Positions 41,005 through 50,052 of a DNA stretch of 64,000 nt are shown one piece after another. The notes under the pieces are model-generated. The model searched no databases and was not told the DNA's origin. It was given only the letters and a program-made list of their open reading frames with translations. This stretch comes from Streptococcaceae bacterium ESL0687 (GTDB lineage Bacteria; Bacillota; Bacilli; Lactobacillales; Streptococcaceae): the NCBI GenBank assembly GCA_029392475.1, contig CP113940.1, forward strand, positions 992,001 to 1,056,000. The letters are read 5' to 3'. Each line of letters starts with the position of its first letter. The stretch's first letter is position 1. The translations under genes were made by a program, and so were the position numbers.

Positions 41005-41274
41005 TTATTTTTTATCACCAGCATCTTCAAGGCTTCTTCCGTGAATACCTTTTTCAGCTTGAACTTGTTTTAGTTTTTCGGGGGTTACGTCGTTACCTTC
41101 TTCGTCAACAACTTTAACACCTTCAATTTGTGAACGCAAACTACCTTTGATACCTTCAATGTATTGTTTGCGTAGTTTAGCTTGCTCTTCAGTCTCTTCC
41201 GGAGTAAGACCTTCTGCCTTTTTCTTACGGGCTAACTCGTTAATACGGTTAATATGTTCATCAGTAATTGTCAT
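41005..41274 (-). CDS. UPF0291 (DUF896/YnzC) family protein
   Basis: 89-residue small soluble protein of the YnzC/DUF896 family ([21 protein letters not shown] start). Function unknown; the homologue in Bacillus is in the SOS-regulated yneA operon. No SOS box was recognised here. Confidence 0.9.
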   Translation of the reverse strand: MTITDEHINRINELARKKKAEGLTPEETEEQAKLRKQYIEGIKGSLRSQIEGVKVVDEEGNDVTPEKLKQVQAEKGIHGRSLEDAGDKK

Positions 41275-41345
41275 AATATTTCTCTCTTTCGGTAAATTCT
41301 ACGATTAGTATAGCGGACTTGTTAACTGCTTGCAAAGATTTAATA

Positions 41346-43376
41346 CTATTTAGTATTAATTTTTGTAAAATCAGCGATTGTTGTAGCTTTATTAGCTAAG
41401 CTTGCTAGAAGACCTAGACGGTTGTTCTTAACTGCCTCATCTTCAGCCATAACCATTGTGTTTTCAAAGAAGTTTGCGATAACTTCTTCAAGGGCAAATA
41501 GGGCTGCGATATTTTCTGCTACATTGTCAGAAAGGACAAGGTTTTGCACCGCTGTGTAAAGGGCACGTTCGCTGTCGTTTTCAAGAAGTTCTGAAGAAAC
41601 AGCTACTTCTGTTTCAAGTTTTGCAGCCAGGTTGGCTACACGGGCAAGGGCCTCAACAGAAGTTTTGAAGCCTTCTTTTGCAGATTCTTCAGTAAGGATT
41701 TTAGCAGCAGCTGCAATGTTTGCAACATCAAGAGTGCTTGACTCAATGGCAGCTTCAATGATGTCGCGGCGGGCTGTACCCTCAAGCATCTTAGCAACAC
41801 GGGCGCGGATGAAGTCCATTACTGCTGCTTGGTTTTCATAGCTGAAGCCATTGATGTGAAGGCTGTAGAAGTCCTTGATTAGCTCATCAAGTTTTAGATC
41901 CCAGTTCTTGTCTTCAATGATGCGGACAACCCCTTGAGTGGCACGACGTAGAGCATATGGGTCGTTTGATCCTGAAGGAGTAAGTCCAACAGTTACGAAG
42001 CTTAATAATGTATCAAGCTTGTCAGCGATTGAAAGGACTGCTCCTTCAACCTCGACTGGTAGTGCTCCGTCAGCTGAAAGTGGTAGGTACTGCTCGCGGA
42101 TGGCTGCAGAAACTTCCTTGTTTTCACCAGCTAGAAGGGCATATTTTTCCCCCATAACACCCTGAAGTTCAGGGAACTCACCAACCATGTTAGTAAGAAG
42201 GTCAAACTTGTAGATGTCAGCTGCGCGGGCGATGTTTTTACGCTCTGTGTCAGATAGGCCAAGTTTTTCAGCGATGATGTCAGCAATAACTTTTGTACGC
42301 ATCATGTGCTCGTAGATTGAACCGATTTTCTCGTGGAAAGTAACTTTTTTAAGTTTTTCAACAAGGTCAGAAATCTTAAGTTTTTGGTCTTCACGCCAGA
42401 AGAATTCTCCATCTTCAAGACGGGCCACAAGAACCTTTTCATTTCCTGAGATGACGTTTTCAAGGTGCTCAGCATTTCCGTTACGAACAGCTACGAAGTT
42501 TGGAAGCAGGTTTCCGCCAGCGTCACGTACTTCGAAGTAACGTTGGTGCTCACGCATGCTGGTTACAAGAACTTCGTCCGGAACTTCCAGATATTTTTCC
42601 TCAAAGCTTCCAACAAAGGCAGTTGGGTACTCAACGATATTGTTGACCTCTTCAAGAAGACCAGGTTCAAGGTACATTGTCCAGTCATTCTTCTTAGCCA
42701 AATCTTCGATTTGACCAGTGATGATGTTCTTACGCTTTTCGGCGTTAGCTAGAACAAAGTTGTCAGCAAGAGCTTTTTCATAGTCAGAAGCTGAATTGAT
42801 TACGATGTCGTTGTTGGCTAGGAAACGGTGGCCACGGCTGACATTAGATGCCACGTCTTCTAAGATGCTAAATGGTACCACTTGGTCATTGTAAAGTGAA
42901 ACCAGCCATTGAATTGGACGAACAAATAGAAGGGTGTTATTTCCCCACTTCATGTAGGTAGAGAAGTTCATTTTTTCAATGACTTCAGCTCCCACATTTT
43001 TAAGGATTTCAGGAGTTGCCACACCTGCTGTGTGTTTGTCAGCGTATAGGTAGCCATTTTCTTCAACTAAGTCGTCTGGATTTACCCCTTGACCACGTGA
43101 GAATCCAAGGACTGCCTTAGACCAGTTACCCTCTGCGTCACGGGCGATTTTAGCTGATGGTCCTTTAACACGTTCAGTCATTTCTTCAGACTGGTCAGCA
43201 AGGACCTTAACTAGGACTGCCAGACGGCGCGGTGTTGAGAATTTCTCAACTGAATCAAATTGAACACGGTTTTCCACAAGGAATTTTTCCATGCGCTCTA
43301 CAAGCTGATTGATTGAAGGAGTAACCAGGTGTGCTGGCATTTCCTCAAGACCAATTTCTAGTAAATATTCTGCCAT
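41346..43376 (-). CDS. glyS: Glycyl-tRNA synthetase beta subunit
   Basis: 676-residue beta subunit of the alpha2beta2 glycyl-tRNA synthetase, with the HD-like region and a C-terminal DALR-type anticodon-binding part (RVAKMLEGTARRD region and tail). ATG overlaps the glyQ stop (TAATG), so it is coupled and shares the T-box. Confidence 0.97.
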   Translation of the reverse strand: MAEYLLEIGLEEMPAHLVTPSINQLVERMEKFLVENRVQFDSVEKFSTPRRLAVLVKVLADQSEEMTERVKGPSAKIARDAEGNWSKAVLGFSRGQGVNPDDLVEENGYLYADKHTAGVATPEILKNVGAEVIEKMNFSTYMKWGNNTLLFVRPIQWLVSLYNDQVVPFSILEDVASNVSRGHRFLANNDIVINSASDYEKALADNFVLANAEKRKNIITGQIEDLAKKNDWTMYLEPGLLEEVNNIVEYPTAFVGSFEEKYLEVPDEVLVTSMREHQRYFEVRDAGGNLLPNFVAVRNGNAEHLENVISGNEKVLVARLEDGEFFWREDQKLKISDLVEKLKKVTFHEKIGSIYEHMMRTKVIADIIAEKLGLSDTERKNIARAADIYKFDLLTNMVGEFPELQGVMGEKYALLAGENKEVSAAIREQYLPLSADGALPVEVEGAVLSIADKLDTLLSFVTVGLTPSGSNDPYALRRATQGVVRIIEDKNWDLKLDELIKDFYSLHINGFSYENQAAVMDFIRARVAKMLEGTARRDIIEAAIESSTLDVANIAAAAKILTEESAKEGFKTSVEALARVANLAAKLETEVAVSSELLENDSERALYTAVQNLVLSDNVAENIAALFALEEVIANFFENTMVMAEDEAVKNNRLGLLASLANKATTIADFTKINTK

Positions 43377-44326
43377 TATTTTTCTCCCTCAGTTTCTTTT
43401 TCTGTATATTTTCCATTTTCCCCTAGGTACTTGTCGCGAAGTACTTCTTCCTTAAGAAGTGGGAAACCAAGTTTTGCACGTTCTTCGATAAAGGTTTTTG
43501 CAACCTTACGGGCCATGGCACGCACGCGGTGCAGGTAACCAGCACGTTCAGTAACTGACACGGCACCAGCCGCATCAAGCAGGTTGAAGGTATGTGATGA
43601 CTTAAGGATGTAGTCATAGGCTGGGTGGACAAGTCCTAGGTCAAGAAGTTTTGTAGCCTCACGCTCATAGGTGTCAAAAAGTGTTAGGAGCATCTCCTGG
43701 TCACTGTCTTCAAAGGCAAATTTAGAATGCTCATACTCAGGCTCTTTAAAGATGTCCCCGTAAAGTACCCCGTTACCCCATTCAAGGTCATAAACGCTGT
43801 CTTTTTTCTGAATGTAGCTTGCAAGACGTTCAAGACCATAAGTGATTTCTGAAGTTACTGAGTCAACCTCAATTCCCCCAACCTGTTGGAAGTAGGTAAA
43901 CTGAGTTACTTCCATCCCGTCAAGCCAAACTTCCCAACCGATTCCGGCACATCCCATTGAAGGGTTTTCCCAGTTGTCTTCGACAAAACGGATGTCGTGC
44001 TCAAGTGGGTTGATTCCAAGGGCTTCAAGAGATTTTAGGTAGAGCTCTTGAATGTTTTTTGGACTTGGTTTCATGATAACCTGGAACTGGTGGTGTTGGA
44101 AAAGACGGTTTGGGTTTTCCCCGTAACGTCCATCTGCTGGACGGCGGCTTGGTTGTACATAGGCCACGTTCCATGGCTCAGGACCGTTAGCGCGAAGGAA
44201 GGTGTAAGGACTCATTGTCCCTGCTCCTACCTCATTGTCATAGGCCTGCATAAGGTTGGCCCCTTGGTTGCTCCAAAATTCTTGGAGGGTTAGGATGATA
44301 TCCTGGAAGCTTAGTTGTTCACTCAT
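43376..44326 (-). CDS. glyQ: Glycyl-tRNA synthetase alpha subunit
   Basis: 316-residue catalytic alpha subunit. Class II motifs are seen ([22 protein letters not shown], quoted by its ends [10 protein letters not shown] and [23 protein letters not shown]). Start at ATG 44326 with GGAG at 5 nt; the frame extends upstream into the T-box leader without a ribosome site. Confidence 0.96.
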   Translation of the reverse strand: MSEQLSFQDIILTLQEFWSNQGANLMQAYDNEVGAGTMSPYTFLRANGPEPWNVAYVQPSRRPADGRYGENPNRLFQHHQFQVIMKPSPKNIQELYLKSLEALGINPLEHDIRFVEDNWENPSMGCAGIGWEVWLDGMEVTQFTYFQQVGGIEVDSVTSEITYGLERLASYIQKKDSVYDLEWGNGVLYGDIFKEPEYEHSKFAFEDSDQEMLLTLFDTYEREATKLLDLGLVHPAYDYILKSSHTFNLLDAAGAVSVTERAGYLHRVRAMARKVAKTFIEERAKLGFPLLKEEVLRDKYLGENGKYTEKETEGEK

Positions 44327-44353
44327 AGTTTCTCCTTTGTTTGTCAAATGTAT

Positions 44354-44570
44354 AAAAAAATCGCCCACTGTGCCTAAGCACAGGGACGACTATATCGCGG
44401 TTCCACCCTGATTTACAGATTTCTCTGCCTTCATTCGTGTGATTTTTCAAAGTTGTAAGACGGCCTCGTTTCCCGATGTGCGCTTTCACTGTCCGCACTC
44501 GCTAGCTTTGGTCAACTTCTAATGTCTCTTAATATAATAAACAGTTTAACAAAAATTGTTGGTTTGTCAA
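44354..44570 (-). ncRNA. Glycine T-box riboswitch with promoter (glyQS leader)
   Basis: The promoter is TTGACA (44570-44565), 16-nt spacer, TAAACT (44548-44543). The transcript carries stem I and the T-box GGGTGGAACCGCG (minus strand 44408-44396), followed by a strong terminator stem and a run of T near 44360-44354. Uncharged tRNA-Gly should favour antitermination. A GGC triplet at 44465-44463 preceded by A is a candidate specifier; that assignment is inference. Confidence 0.93.
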
Positions 44571-44574
44571 ATTA

Positions 44575-44748
44575 TTTTTGGCCGAGATATTTCGAAGGCC
44601 AAATAAAACGGCATCAAAGGCGTTTTTGGCCGAGATATTTCGAAGGCCAAATAAAACGGCATCAAAGGCGTTTTTGGCCGAGGTATTCCGAAGGCCAAGT
44701 AAAATGGCGTCAAAGACGTTTTTGGCCGAGATCTATCGAGGGTCAAAA
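44575..44748. repeat. Tandem array of 48-bp units (three full, one degenerate partial)
   Basis: Unit 1 (44575-44622) and unit 2 (44623-44670) are identical over 48 bp. Unit 3 (44671-44718) differs at 6 positions, and unit 4 (44719 to about 44748) is cut short and diverged. Each unit contains the inverted repeat TTGGCC/GGCCAA around GAGATATTTCGAA, so each can form a hairpin. The array begins 5 bp upstream of the glyQS -35 box and ends about 65 bp before the ffh stop. Open frames across it merely reflect that 48 is a multiple of three. Confidence 0.93.
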
Positions 44749-44773
44749 AGATTAAACCCTCTCAAATTTTCTG

Positions 44774-44797
44774 AAAAAAGCTTGGAGTCACACTCCA
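44774..44797 (-). terminator. ffh terminator
   Basis: TGGAGT (44783-44788), 3-nt loop, ACTCCA (44792-44797), then AGC and a T6 run on the minus strand. Confidence 0.8.
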
Positions 44798-44813
44798 GTG
44801 CGGCTGCGACTTC

Positions 44814-46361
44814 TTATTTTTTCTTCTTACGACCCTTTTGCATCTTCTTCTGAGCACGTTTCATGGCTGCATTCATAGCCATTTTACCCATTTTTCCTTT
44901 GATTCCACCGCCAAAAAGGGAATTCATATCAGGCATACCACCTTCACCCATCATACCTTCAAGTTCAGACATGTCGGGCATTCCAGGCATATTTTTAGGC
45001 ATGTTTTTCATGTTTGGCATTTGACCACCCATACCCATTTGGCTCATCATAGCATTCATGTCCCCGTTCATGATACCTTGCATCATTTGCTTAGACTGGT
45101 TGAACTGTTTAATTAATTTATTAACCTCAACAAAAGAGTTACCACTTCCTGCTGCAATACGGCGGCGGCGGCTTGGACTTAGGATTTCTGGGTTTTCACG
45201 CTCCTCTGGAGTCATTGATAAAACCATGGCGCGTTTTCTAGCAATTTCCTTTGGATCAACCTTAACATCAGAAAGGCCAGGAACTTGATTCATTCCAGGA
45301 ATCATCTTAAGGATTTCATCAAGTGGTCCCATATTGGTTACCTGGTCAAGTTGTTCGATGAAGTCATTGAAGTCAAAGGTATTTTCCTTCATTTTTTTAG
45401 CAAGCTCAAGGCTTTTTTCTTCATCAAAGTCCTTTTGGGCTTTTTCAATCAGGGTAAGAAGGTCACCCATTCCAAGGATTCGACTACTCATACGATCTGG
45501 ATAGAAGACTTCAATATCAGTTAGTTTTTCTCCAGTCCCTGCAAACTTGATTGGTTTTCCCGTAATTTCACGGATTGAAAGGGCCGCTCCTCCGCGGGTA
45601 TCACCATCAAGTTTTGTAAGGATTACCCCTGTAATATCCAGGCGTTCATTAAAGGTTTTAGCAACTTGGGCTGCAACCTGTCCAGTCATTGAATCGACAA
45701 CCAAAAGAATTTCAGTCGGCTGAGCAAGCTCTTTGATATCCTCAAGCTCATTCATCAACTTGTCATCAATTTCCAAACGACCAGCTGTATCAATTAGAAC
45801 ATAGTCATTTTTATTGGTACGAGCAAGCTCAAGTCCTTGACGAACAATCTCAACTGGACTAACATCTGTCCCCTGGTCAAAAACAGGTACATCAATCTGA
45901 GAACCCAACACCTTAAGTTGTTCAATGGCTGCTGGACGGTAAATATCTGCTGCAATCATTAAAGGTCTTGCATTTTCTTCTGTTTTTAAACGATTGGCTA
46001 ATTTTCCAGCAAAGGTTGTTTTACCAGCCCCTTGAAGACCCGCCATCATAATAATGGTTGGAATTTTTGGTGATTTCTGAAGCTCTGATTCTCCGCCACC
46101 AAGAATTTCAGTTAATTCATCATCAACAATTTTTAAGACCTGTTGAGCTGGATCTAGGGCTTCACTGACCTCAACACCTTGGGCGCGTGTACGAATTCGT
46201 CTAACAAAGCTTTTAACAACTGGAAGGGCAACGTCGGCCTCAAGAAGGGCCAAGCGAATTTCCTTGGTGACCTGTGCAATATCGTCTTCAGTTAGTTTTC
46301 TTTTGCCGCGCAGTCCCTTAAAGACATTCTGCATGCGTTCAGTTAAATTTTCAAATGCCAT
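44814..46361 (-). CDS. ffh: Signal recognition particle protein Ffh
   Basis: 515-residue SRP GTPase. N domain; G domain with GLQGAGKTTFAGK (about 107) and DTAGR (about 190); Met-rich M domain (about 300-515) with extended GM-rich tail and a basic end (KKMQKGRKKKK). It binds signal peptides and SRP RNA for membrane targeting. Follows ylxM as usual. The SRP RNA gene is not in this window. Confidence 0.97.
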   Translation of the reverse strand: MAFENLTERMQNVFKGLRGKRKLTEDDIAQVTKEIRLALLEADVALPVVKSFVRRIRTRAQGVEVSEALDPAQQVLKIVDDELTEILGGGESELQKSPKIPTIIMMAGLQGAGKTTFAGKLANRLKTEENARPLMIAADIYRPAAIEQLKVLGSQIDVPVFDQGTDVSPVEIVRQGLELARTNKNDYVLIDTAGRLEIDDKLMNELEDIKELAQPTEILLVVDSMTGQVAAQVAKTFNERLDITGVILTKLDGDTRGGAALSIREITGKPIKFAGTGEKLTDIEVFYPDRMSSRILGMGDLLTLIEKAQKDFDEEKSLELAKKMKENTFDFNDFIEQLDQVTNMGPLDEILKMIPGMNQVPGLSDVKVDPKEIARKRAMVLSMTPEERENPEILSPSRRRRIAAGSGNSFVEVNKLIKQFNQSKQMMQGIMNGDMNAMMSQMGMGGQMPNMKNMPKNMPGMPDMSELEGMMGEGGMPDMNSLFGGGIKGKMGKMAMNAAMKRAQKKMQKGRKKKK

Positions 46362-46392
46362 TTCTTTTCCTATCTGTTACTTAATTTATTTT

Positions 46393-46722
46393 TTACTCTT
46401 CATCAATGAGTTGAAGCTCTTGAAGTTTTTCCTTCAGATGATCGTCACCCTTGTACTCTTCTAAAAGTTCATCAATCAGTTGACCACGAACGATATAATT
46501 AGAGTAGAGGTGAAGTTTTTGTTCATAACCTTCAAGAACCTTTTCTGTCCGTTTAATATTGTCATAAACAGCTTGACGGCTAATGCTATATTCTTCTGCA
46601 ATCTCTGCTAAAGAATAATTGTCAGCATAGTAAAGCTCAATATAATTCATCTGTTTTTCAGTCAAAAGAGCTGCGTAGAATTCAAAGAGTGAATTCATTC
46701 GGTTGGTTTTTTCGATTTCCAA
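46393..46722 (-). CDS. ylxM: YlxM (UPF0122) helix-turn-helix protein
   Basis: 109-residue protein with a sigma-70-region-4-like helix-turn-helix ([21 protein letters not shown], about 36-56; quoted by ends YSLAEIAEE and [10 protein letters not shown]). In the family it stimulates SRP GTPase activity. The start is TTG at 46722, with GGAG 6 nt upstream. Operon partner of ffh. Confidence 0.93.
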   Translation of the reverse strand: MEIEKTNRMNSLFEFYAALLTEKQMNYIELYYADNYSLAEIAEEYSISRQAVYDNIKRTEKVLEGYEQKLHLYSNYIVRGQLIDELLEEYKGDDHLKEKLQELQLIDEE

Positions 46723-46835
46723 GATTCGCTCCTTTTATAAAATAATTAAAAATAAATATTTTCAATTTCCCTTTCCATTATAGCAAAATTTTGATTATAA
46801 TAAGAAGCATAAAATTAAAAAATTAAGGGCAAATT

Positions 46836-47753
46836 ATGAAAACCAAAGTAAAAAACCTCTTAGCCTATGCCATTCTCTATTTTTTGTCGATTCTAACGGT
46901 TATTCTTATAACCAATAACTACTACCTGGCAAAGGATACTGATAATCTTACCAATATCGCCTATAAGGTTGATGAGGATTTAAATAACGGCAAGCCTAGT
47001 CGCTTTGATGATATCTCTGTTGAAACATTTTCTAAAGATGAAGATACAGCTTCGGATATTAAAATCCTAAAGGAAGGGGCTCCTACTGCTCGTATTGTTA
47101 GTAATAAGAAGATTTCTGTTGCTATTCCCCGCTATGAGAACAGCCAGATTATTGGCTATTTAAGGGTTACAGGACACGAAACTGATACTTTTTTTATAAA
47201 AACCGTCTTTGTTATCTTTGCAAGCTTCTTCTACCTCCTCTGGATTGTTCAGTATTTTATCAAGGCTAAACGTTACGAGATTTATCAGGAAGCAATTGTT
47301 GCTAAAATTAAGGCCATATCTCGTAATCCTTTGGAACAAAGCTATATTATTACAGAAGAGACTGATCCTATAACTAAGGAGCTCAACCGTTTGGGGGAAA
47401 AAATCCAGCAGCGAGCTGAATCGACCAAACCCAAAAAAGAAAATCTATATGAATTCATTGAACTATTTAACTTCCCCATCTTTATCTATAACGGTAAAGG
47501 GGCAATAAAACGTTATAATAAGGCCTTTGAACATGATTTTTCAAAGGGAACAAGTATCGATATGTTCTCCTCAGATAGTGACTTTTTAAGCTTTCTGGTT
47601 ACTAAGCTCGTTGATCCCAAGGCATCTAAGCAGGAATTTCACTTTGGTTATAAAAGGGCAGACTACCTGGTCCACCTAGCACCTATTCCCGATTTGACCA
47701 ATAATATCCTAGTTAGTATGGAAGAGGTCACCAATTATAAAAAAATAAGTTAA
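46836..47753 (+). CDS. Membrane sensor-like protein with PAS domain but no kinase domain
   Basis: 305-residue protein laid out like the input half of a sensor histidine kinase: membrane helix about 8-28, an extracellular part (about 29-120, with ARIVSNKKISVAI), a second helix about 125-143, a linker (about 145-205), then a PAS-like domain (LYEFIELFNFPIFIYNG, about 206-300). It then stops, with no DHp or ATPase domain, and the next gene is not a kinase. A terminator palindrome overlaps the stop, so this seems a stable end rather than a fresh truncation. Function unknown. Confidence 0.65.
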   Translation: MKTKVKNLLAYAILYFLSILTVILITNNYYLAKDTDNLTNIAYKVDEDLNNGKPSRFDDISVETFSKDEDTASDIKILKEGAPTARIVSNKKISVAIPRYENSQIIGYLRVTGHETDTFFIKTVFVIFASFFYLLWIVQYFIKAKRYEIYQEAIVAKIKAISRNPLEQSYIITEETDPITKELNRLGEKIQQRAESTKPKKENLYEFIELFNFPIFIYNGKGAIKRYNKAFEHDFSKGTSIDMFSSDSDFLSFLVTKLVDPKASKQEFHFGYKRADYLVHLAPIPDLTNNILVSMEEVTNYKKIS

Positions 47754-47775
47754 GAATATTCTTAACTTATTTTTT
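47740..47775. terminator. 36-bp perfect palindrome overlapping the stop codon (terminator)
   Basis: The arm AAAAAATAAGTTAAGAAT is perfectly self-complementary with the following 18 nt. The A and T ends make it a terminator in either direction; it includes the TAA stop of the PAS protein. Confidence 0.85.
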
Positions 47776-47825
47776 GATATTTTCAAGTTTTTTTTATAGA
47801 ATGTGTGACAAAAGGGAGGTTTACC

Positions 47826-48101
47826 ATGAAAAAGGCACTTGATACAACGGGAAAAATTATTGGCTTAATTGTTCTAATTTTATCCATTCTAGTTATAGCA
47901 GCAAATTCAAAGGATGTTTCAATCTCCATCCTTACTTGGTCAATTGAAACACCCCTAGCCCTTCTAATAGGAGTAATTTTCATTTTGGGTCTTGTTATCG
48001 GTTGGATTTTTAAATTAGGTGACATTAGTAGAAGGTCTGAGAAGGTTCAAACAAGTATTGATGAGGCTATCAAAAATATCAAAGATTTAATTGACAGTTA
48101 G
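47826..48101 (+). CDS. LapA-domain (DUF1049) small membrane protein
   Basis: 91-residue protein with two membrane helices (about 10-30 and 38-60) and a C-terminal coiled-coil-like tail (SEKVQTSIDEAIKNIKDLI). Resembles LapA/DUF1049 proteins. ATG at 47826 has GGGAGG with a 6-nt spacer; an upstream in-frame start lacks a site. Role unknown. Confidence 0.78.
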   Translation: MKKALDTTGKIIGLIVLILSILVIAANSKDVSISILTWSIETPLALLIGVIFILGLVIGWIFKLGDISRRSEKVQTSIDEAIKNIKDLIDS

Positions 48102-48123
48102 AACTTAAGTAAGTTAAGCAAAC

Positions 48124-48152
48124 AAAAACAGCCCACAGGGGCTGTTTTTTTA
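48124..48152 (+). terminator. Terminator of the lapA-like gene
   Basis: AAAAACAGCCC (48124-48134), loop ACAG, GGGCTGTTTTT (48139-48149), further T. Also faces the converging gntR gene. Confidence 0.88.
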
Positions 48153-48159
48153 TTTATTT

Positions 48160-48855
48160 TTATCTCTCTAGGAAAAATTCAAAACGATCGCCCACATATT
48201 GGCTGAGTACGAATTCAAAGGGAGTACCGTCTACAAAATGCGAGGTCTGAGTTAAACTCAAAATGGCTTGGCCTCTTTTTATTTGTAAGTGATCAGCTAT
48301 CTTACTGCTTGCATTTTTTGCAGAAATAACCTGCTCACTCTTTCCAATCTCAAAACCATTGTTTTCCAAGGTTCTAAAAAAATGATTGGTAATGTCTTGC
48401 TTGTCAAAGTCTGCGATTAAAAGATAAGGAATGCTTGCTACCTCATAACAGATAGGTAAGCTATCAGCATAACGAATGCGCTCCATCCTTATAATTTGCG
48501 AGCCTGGTTTTAACTTCAATTTTTCAAGCTCAATTTCATTAGCCAAGGTCTTAGTATAAGCAAGAACAATGCTTTTAGGGGTTTTTCCCTGCTTTTGGAT
48601 AATTTCCGTGAAACTTGTGGTTCCGCGCATCTTTTCTCGAACCCTTTTACTAGAAACATAGGTTCCACTACCCGCCCTGCGCTCCAAAATTCCTTCATCA
48701 ACTAAGGCGGTCACAGCTTGTCTTAAAGTCATCCGGCTTACGTTAAACCTTTCAGACAGGGTTCTTTCACTGGGAATTCTAGCTCCTAACTCCCAGCTTT
48801 CATTTTCAATTTCTTTTTTTATTTCATCATGGATTCTAATATAGACGGGCTTCAT
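48160..48855 (-). CDS. GntR-family (HutC/UTRA) transcriptional regulator
   Basis: 231-residue repressor-type regulator: N-terminal winged helix (IPSERTLSERFNVSRMTLRQAV, about 27-48; ends IPSERTLS and MTLRQAV) and C-terminal UTRA ligand domain (about 85-230) that usually senses amino sugars, histidine or other small effectors. Its ATG overlaps the stop of the exporter-like gene (ATGA), so the two are co-translated. The effector is unknown. Confidence 0.9.
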   Translation of the reverse strand: MKPVYIRIHDEIKKEIENESWELGARIPSERTLSERFNVSRMTLRQAVTALVDEGILERRAGSGTYVSSKRVREKMRGTTSFTEIIQKQGKTPKSIVLAYTKTLANEIELEKLKLKPGSQIIRMERIRYADSLPICYEVASIPYLLIADFDKQDITNHFFRTLENNGFEIGKSEQVISAKNASSKIADHLQIKRGQAILSLTQTSHFVDGTPFEFVLSQYVGDRFEFFLER

Positions 48856-49457
48856 TTTTCCTCCTTGTTGATCTTCTCAGGCTCCTTTTCCTTCACAACT
48901 TCAACTAAATCAACCTCAATCTCATTATTCTTATTGAGTTTTATAATCCTTTCTTTAACCACCCTAACCGGCGCATCATGGGTTCCAACCAGATTAACAA
49001 CAATGGCAAAACCAACCCCAATAAAGGTATCAAGCACCCTGTTTATAACGTACAGGACAGTTTCTCCATCAGGGGTTCCTAGGGCAATTATTAGAAATGA
49101 TGAACAGGCCCCAACAAGTCCTGTATTTAAATTATAACCATCCATAATTACGATGATAATCAAGAGGGCCAAGGGAACCATGATAAGTTTAATCCAGAAG
49201 CTATGATCAAAGTGGGAATAAGTCATGTAGAAGATGGTCGATAAAATTCCACCAAGAGCTGCTCCTGCAAACCTTGCTCCCGATACACTGATGGTTGTCT
49301 TAAAATCTCCTCTTACGGCAACTACGGCCGATACTCCAGCTGCCATGACCCCTTGTGGTCTGTGAGTTATCTGAAAGAAAATTATAATTAATGCTATTGC
49401 AACTGCTGTTTTTATTGTTCTTAAACCTAGCCTAAAGCGGCCAAACTGTATGCTCAT
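48852..49457 (-). CDS. Aromatic acid exporter (ArAE_1/DUF939)-like membrane protein
   Basis: 201-residue membrane protein with four to six helices (about 12-160) and a charged cytoplasmic tail (about 165-201, rich in Glu and Lys). The start FRLGLRTIKTAVAIALIIIFF and HRPQGVMAAGVSAVVAV fit the aromatic acid exporter family. It is shorter than exporters with a full C-terminal domain. Upstream partner of the GntR gene. The substrate is unknown. Confidence 0.78.
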   Translation of the reverse strand: MSIQFGRFRLGLRTIKTAVAIALIIIFFQITHRPQGVMAAGVSAVVAVRGDFKTTISVSGARFAGAALGGILSTIFYMTYSHFDHSFWIKLIMVPLALLIIIVIMDGYNLNTGLVGACSSFLIIALGTPDGETVLYVINRVLDTFIGVGFAIVVNLVGTHDAPVRVVKERIIKLNKNNEIEVDLVEVVKEKEPEKINKEEK

Positions 49458-49672
49458 ACTACCTTACCTTTAATTTTTTCTTCATTGTAACATATTTTTA
49501 CTGATAAGTTTAGCTTATATTGGGCTTATCAATGTATATTTATTTACCTTAAATGTATAATCCGCCCGTAAATTTAAGATTATTAATAAATTTATCAAAT
49601 ATTGTGTATTTTTTATCATGTTTCCTTGAAGAGATATTTTTGAAGAAGGTAAAGAAAAAAACTTGACAGGTC

Positions 49673-49701
49673 TTGTCAAACATAATTTTTTTCTGTATAA
49701 T
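49673..49701 (+). promoter_or_regulatory. rpsT promoter
   Basis: TTGTCA (49673-49678), 17-nt spacer, TATAAT (49696-49701). TTGACA 10 bp upstream (49663-49668) and TGTCAA form an inverted repeat around the -35. Confidence 0.75.
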
Positions 49702-49732
49702 TGGCAAGTAATATTAATAATTGGAGGAAAAT

Positions 49733-49987
49733 ATGGCTAATATTAAATCTGCTATCAAACGTGCTGAACTTAACGTTAAAGCAAATGAATTAAACTCAAA
49801 ACAAAAATCAGCAATGCGTACTGCAATCAAGAAATTTGATGCTGCTGTGGCTGCAGGAGCTGACGACGCTCAAGAGCTTTTCCAAAAAGCATCTGCTGCA
49901 ATCGATAAAGCTGCAACTAAAGGTTTAATCCACAAAAATAAAGCAGGCCGTGACAAATCTCGTCTAGCTGCTAAACTTGCAAAATAA
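49733..49987 (+). CDS. rpsT: Ribosomal protein S20
   Basis: 84-residue, Lys/Ala-rich S20 of the small subunit. ATG at 49733 ([14 protein letters not shown]) with GGAGG; an upstream TTG overlaps the ribosome site and is not used. Monocistronic, with two terminators in a row. Confidence 0.97.
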   Translation: MANIKSAIKRAELNVKANELNSKQKSAMRTAIKKFDAAVAAGADDAQELFQKASAAIDKAATKGLIHKNKAGRDKSRLAAKLAK

Positions 49988-50047
49988 TTCGGTTTACCGA
50001 GTTATTTTTTTATGAAAAAGGTTTGGGACATGTCCCAAACCTTTTTT
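49983..50047 (+). terminator. Two consecutive terminators after rpsT
   Basis: The first is an AATAATTCGGT / ACCGAGTTATT stem with T run just after the stop. The second is a perfect palindrome centred at about 50030 (arm AAAAAGGTTTGGGACA) that also faces the recD2 gene. Confidence 0.85.
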
Positions 50048-50052
50048 TGTCT

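Noticed and set aside
44575-44748. CRISPR array
   Set aside because: Units are directly joined with no unique spacers, and no cas genes are present.
44522-44853. Two plus-strand frames across the 48-bp array reading as 16-residue protein repeats
   Set aside because: No ribosome site or promoter; they overlap the glyQS promoter and T-box, and 48 is a multiple of three so any stop-free frame stays open across the array.
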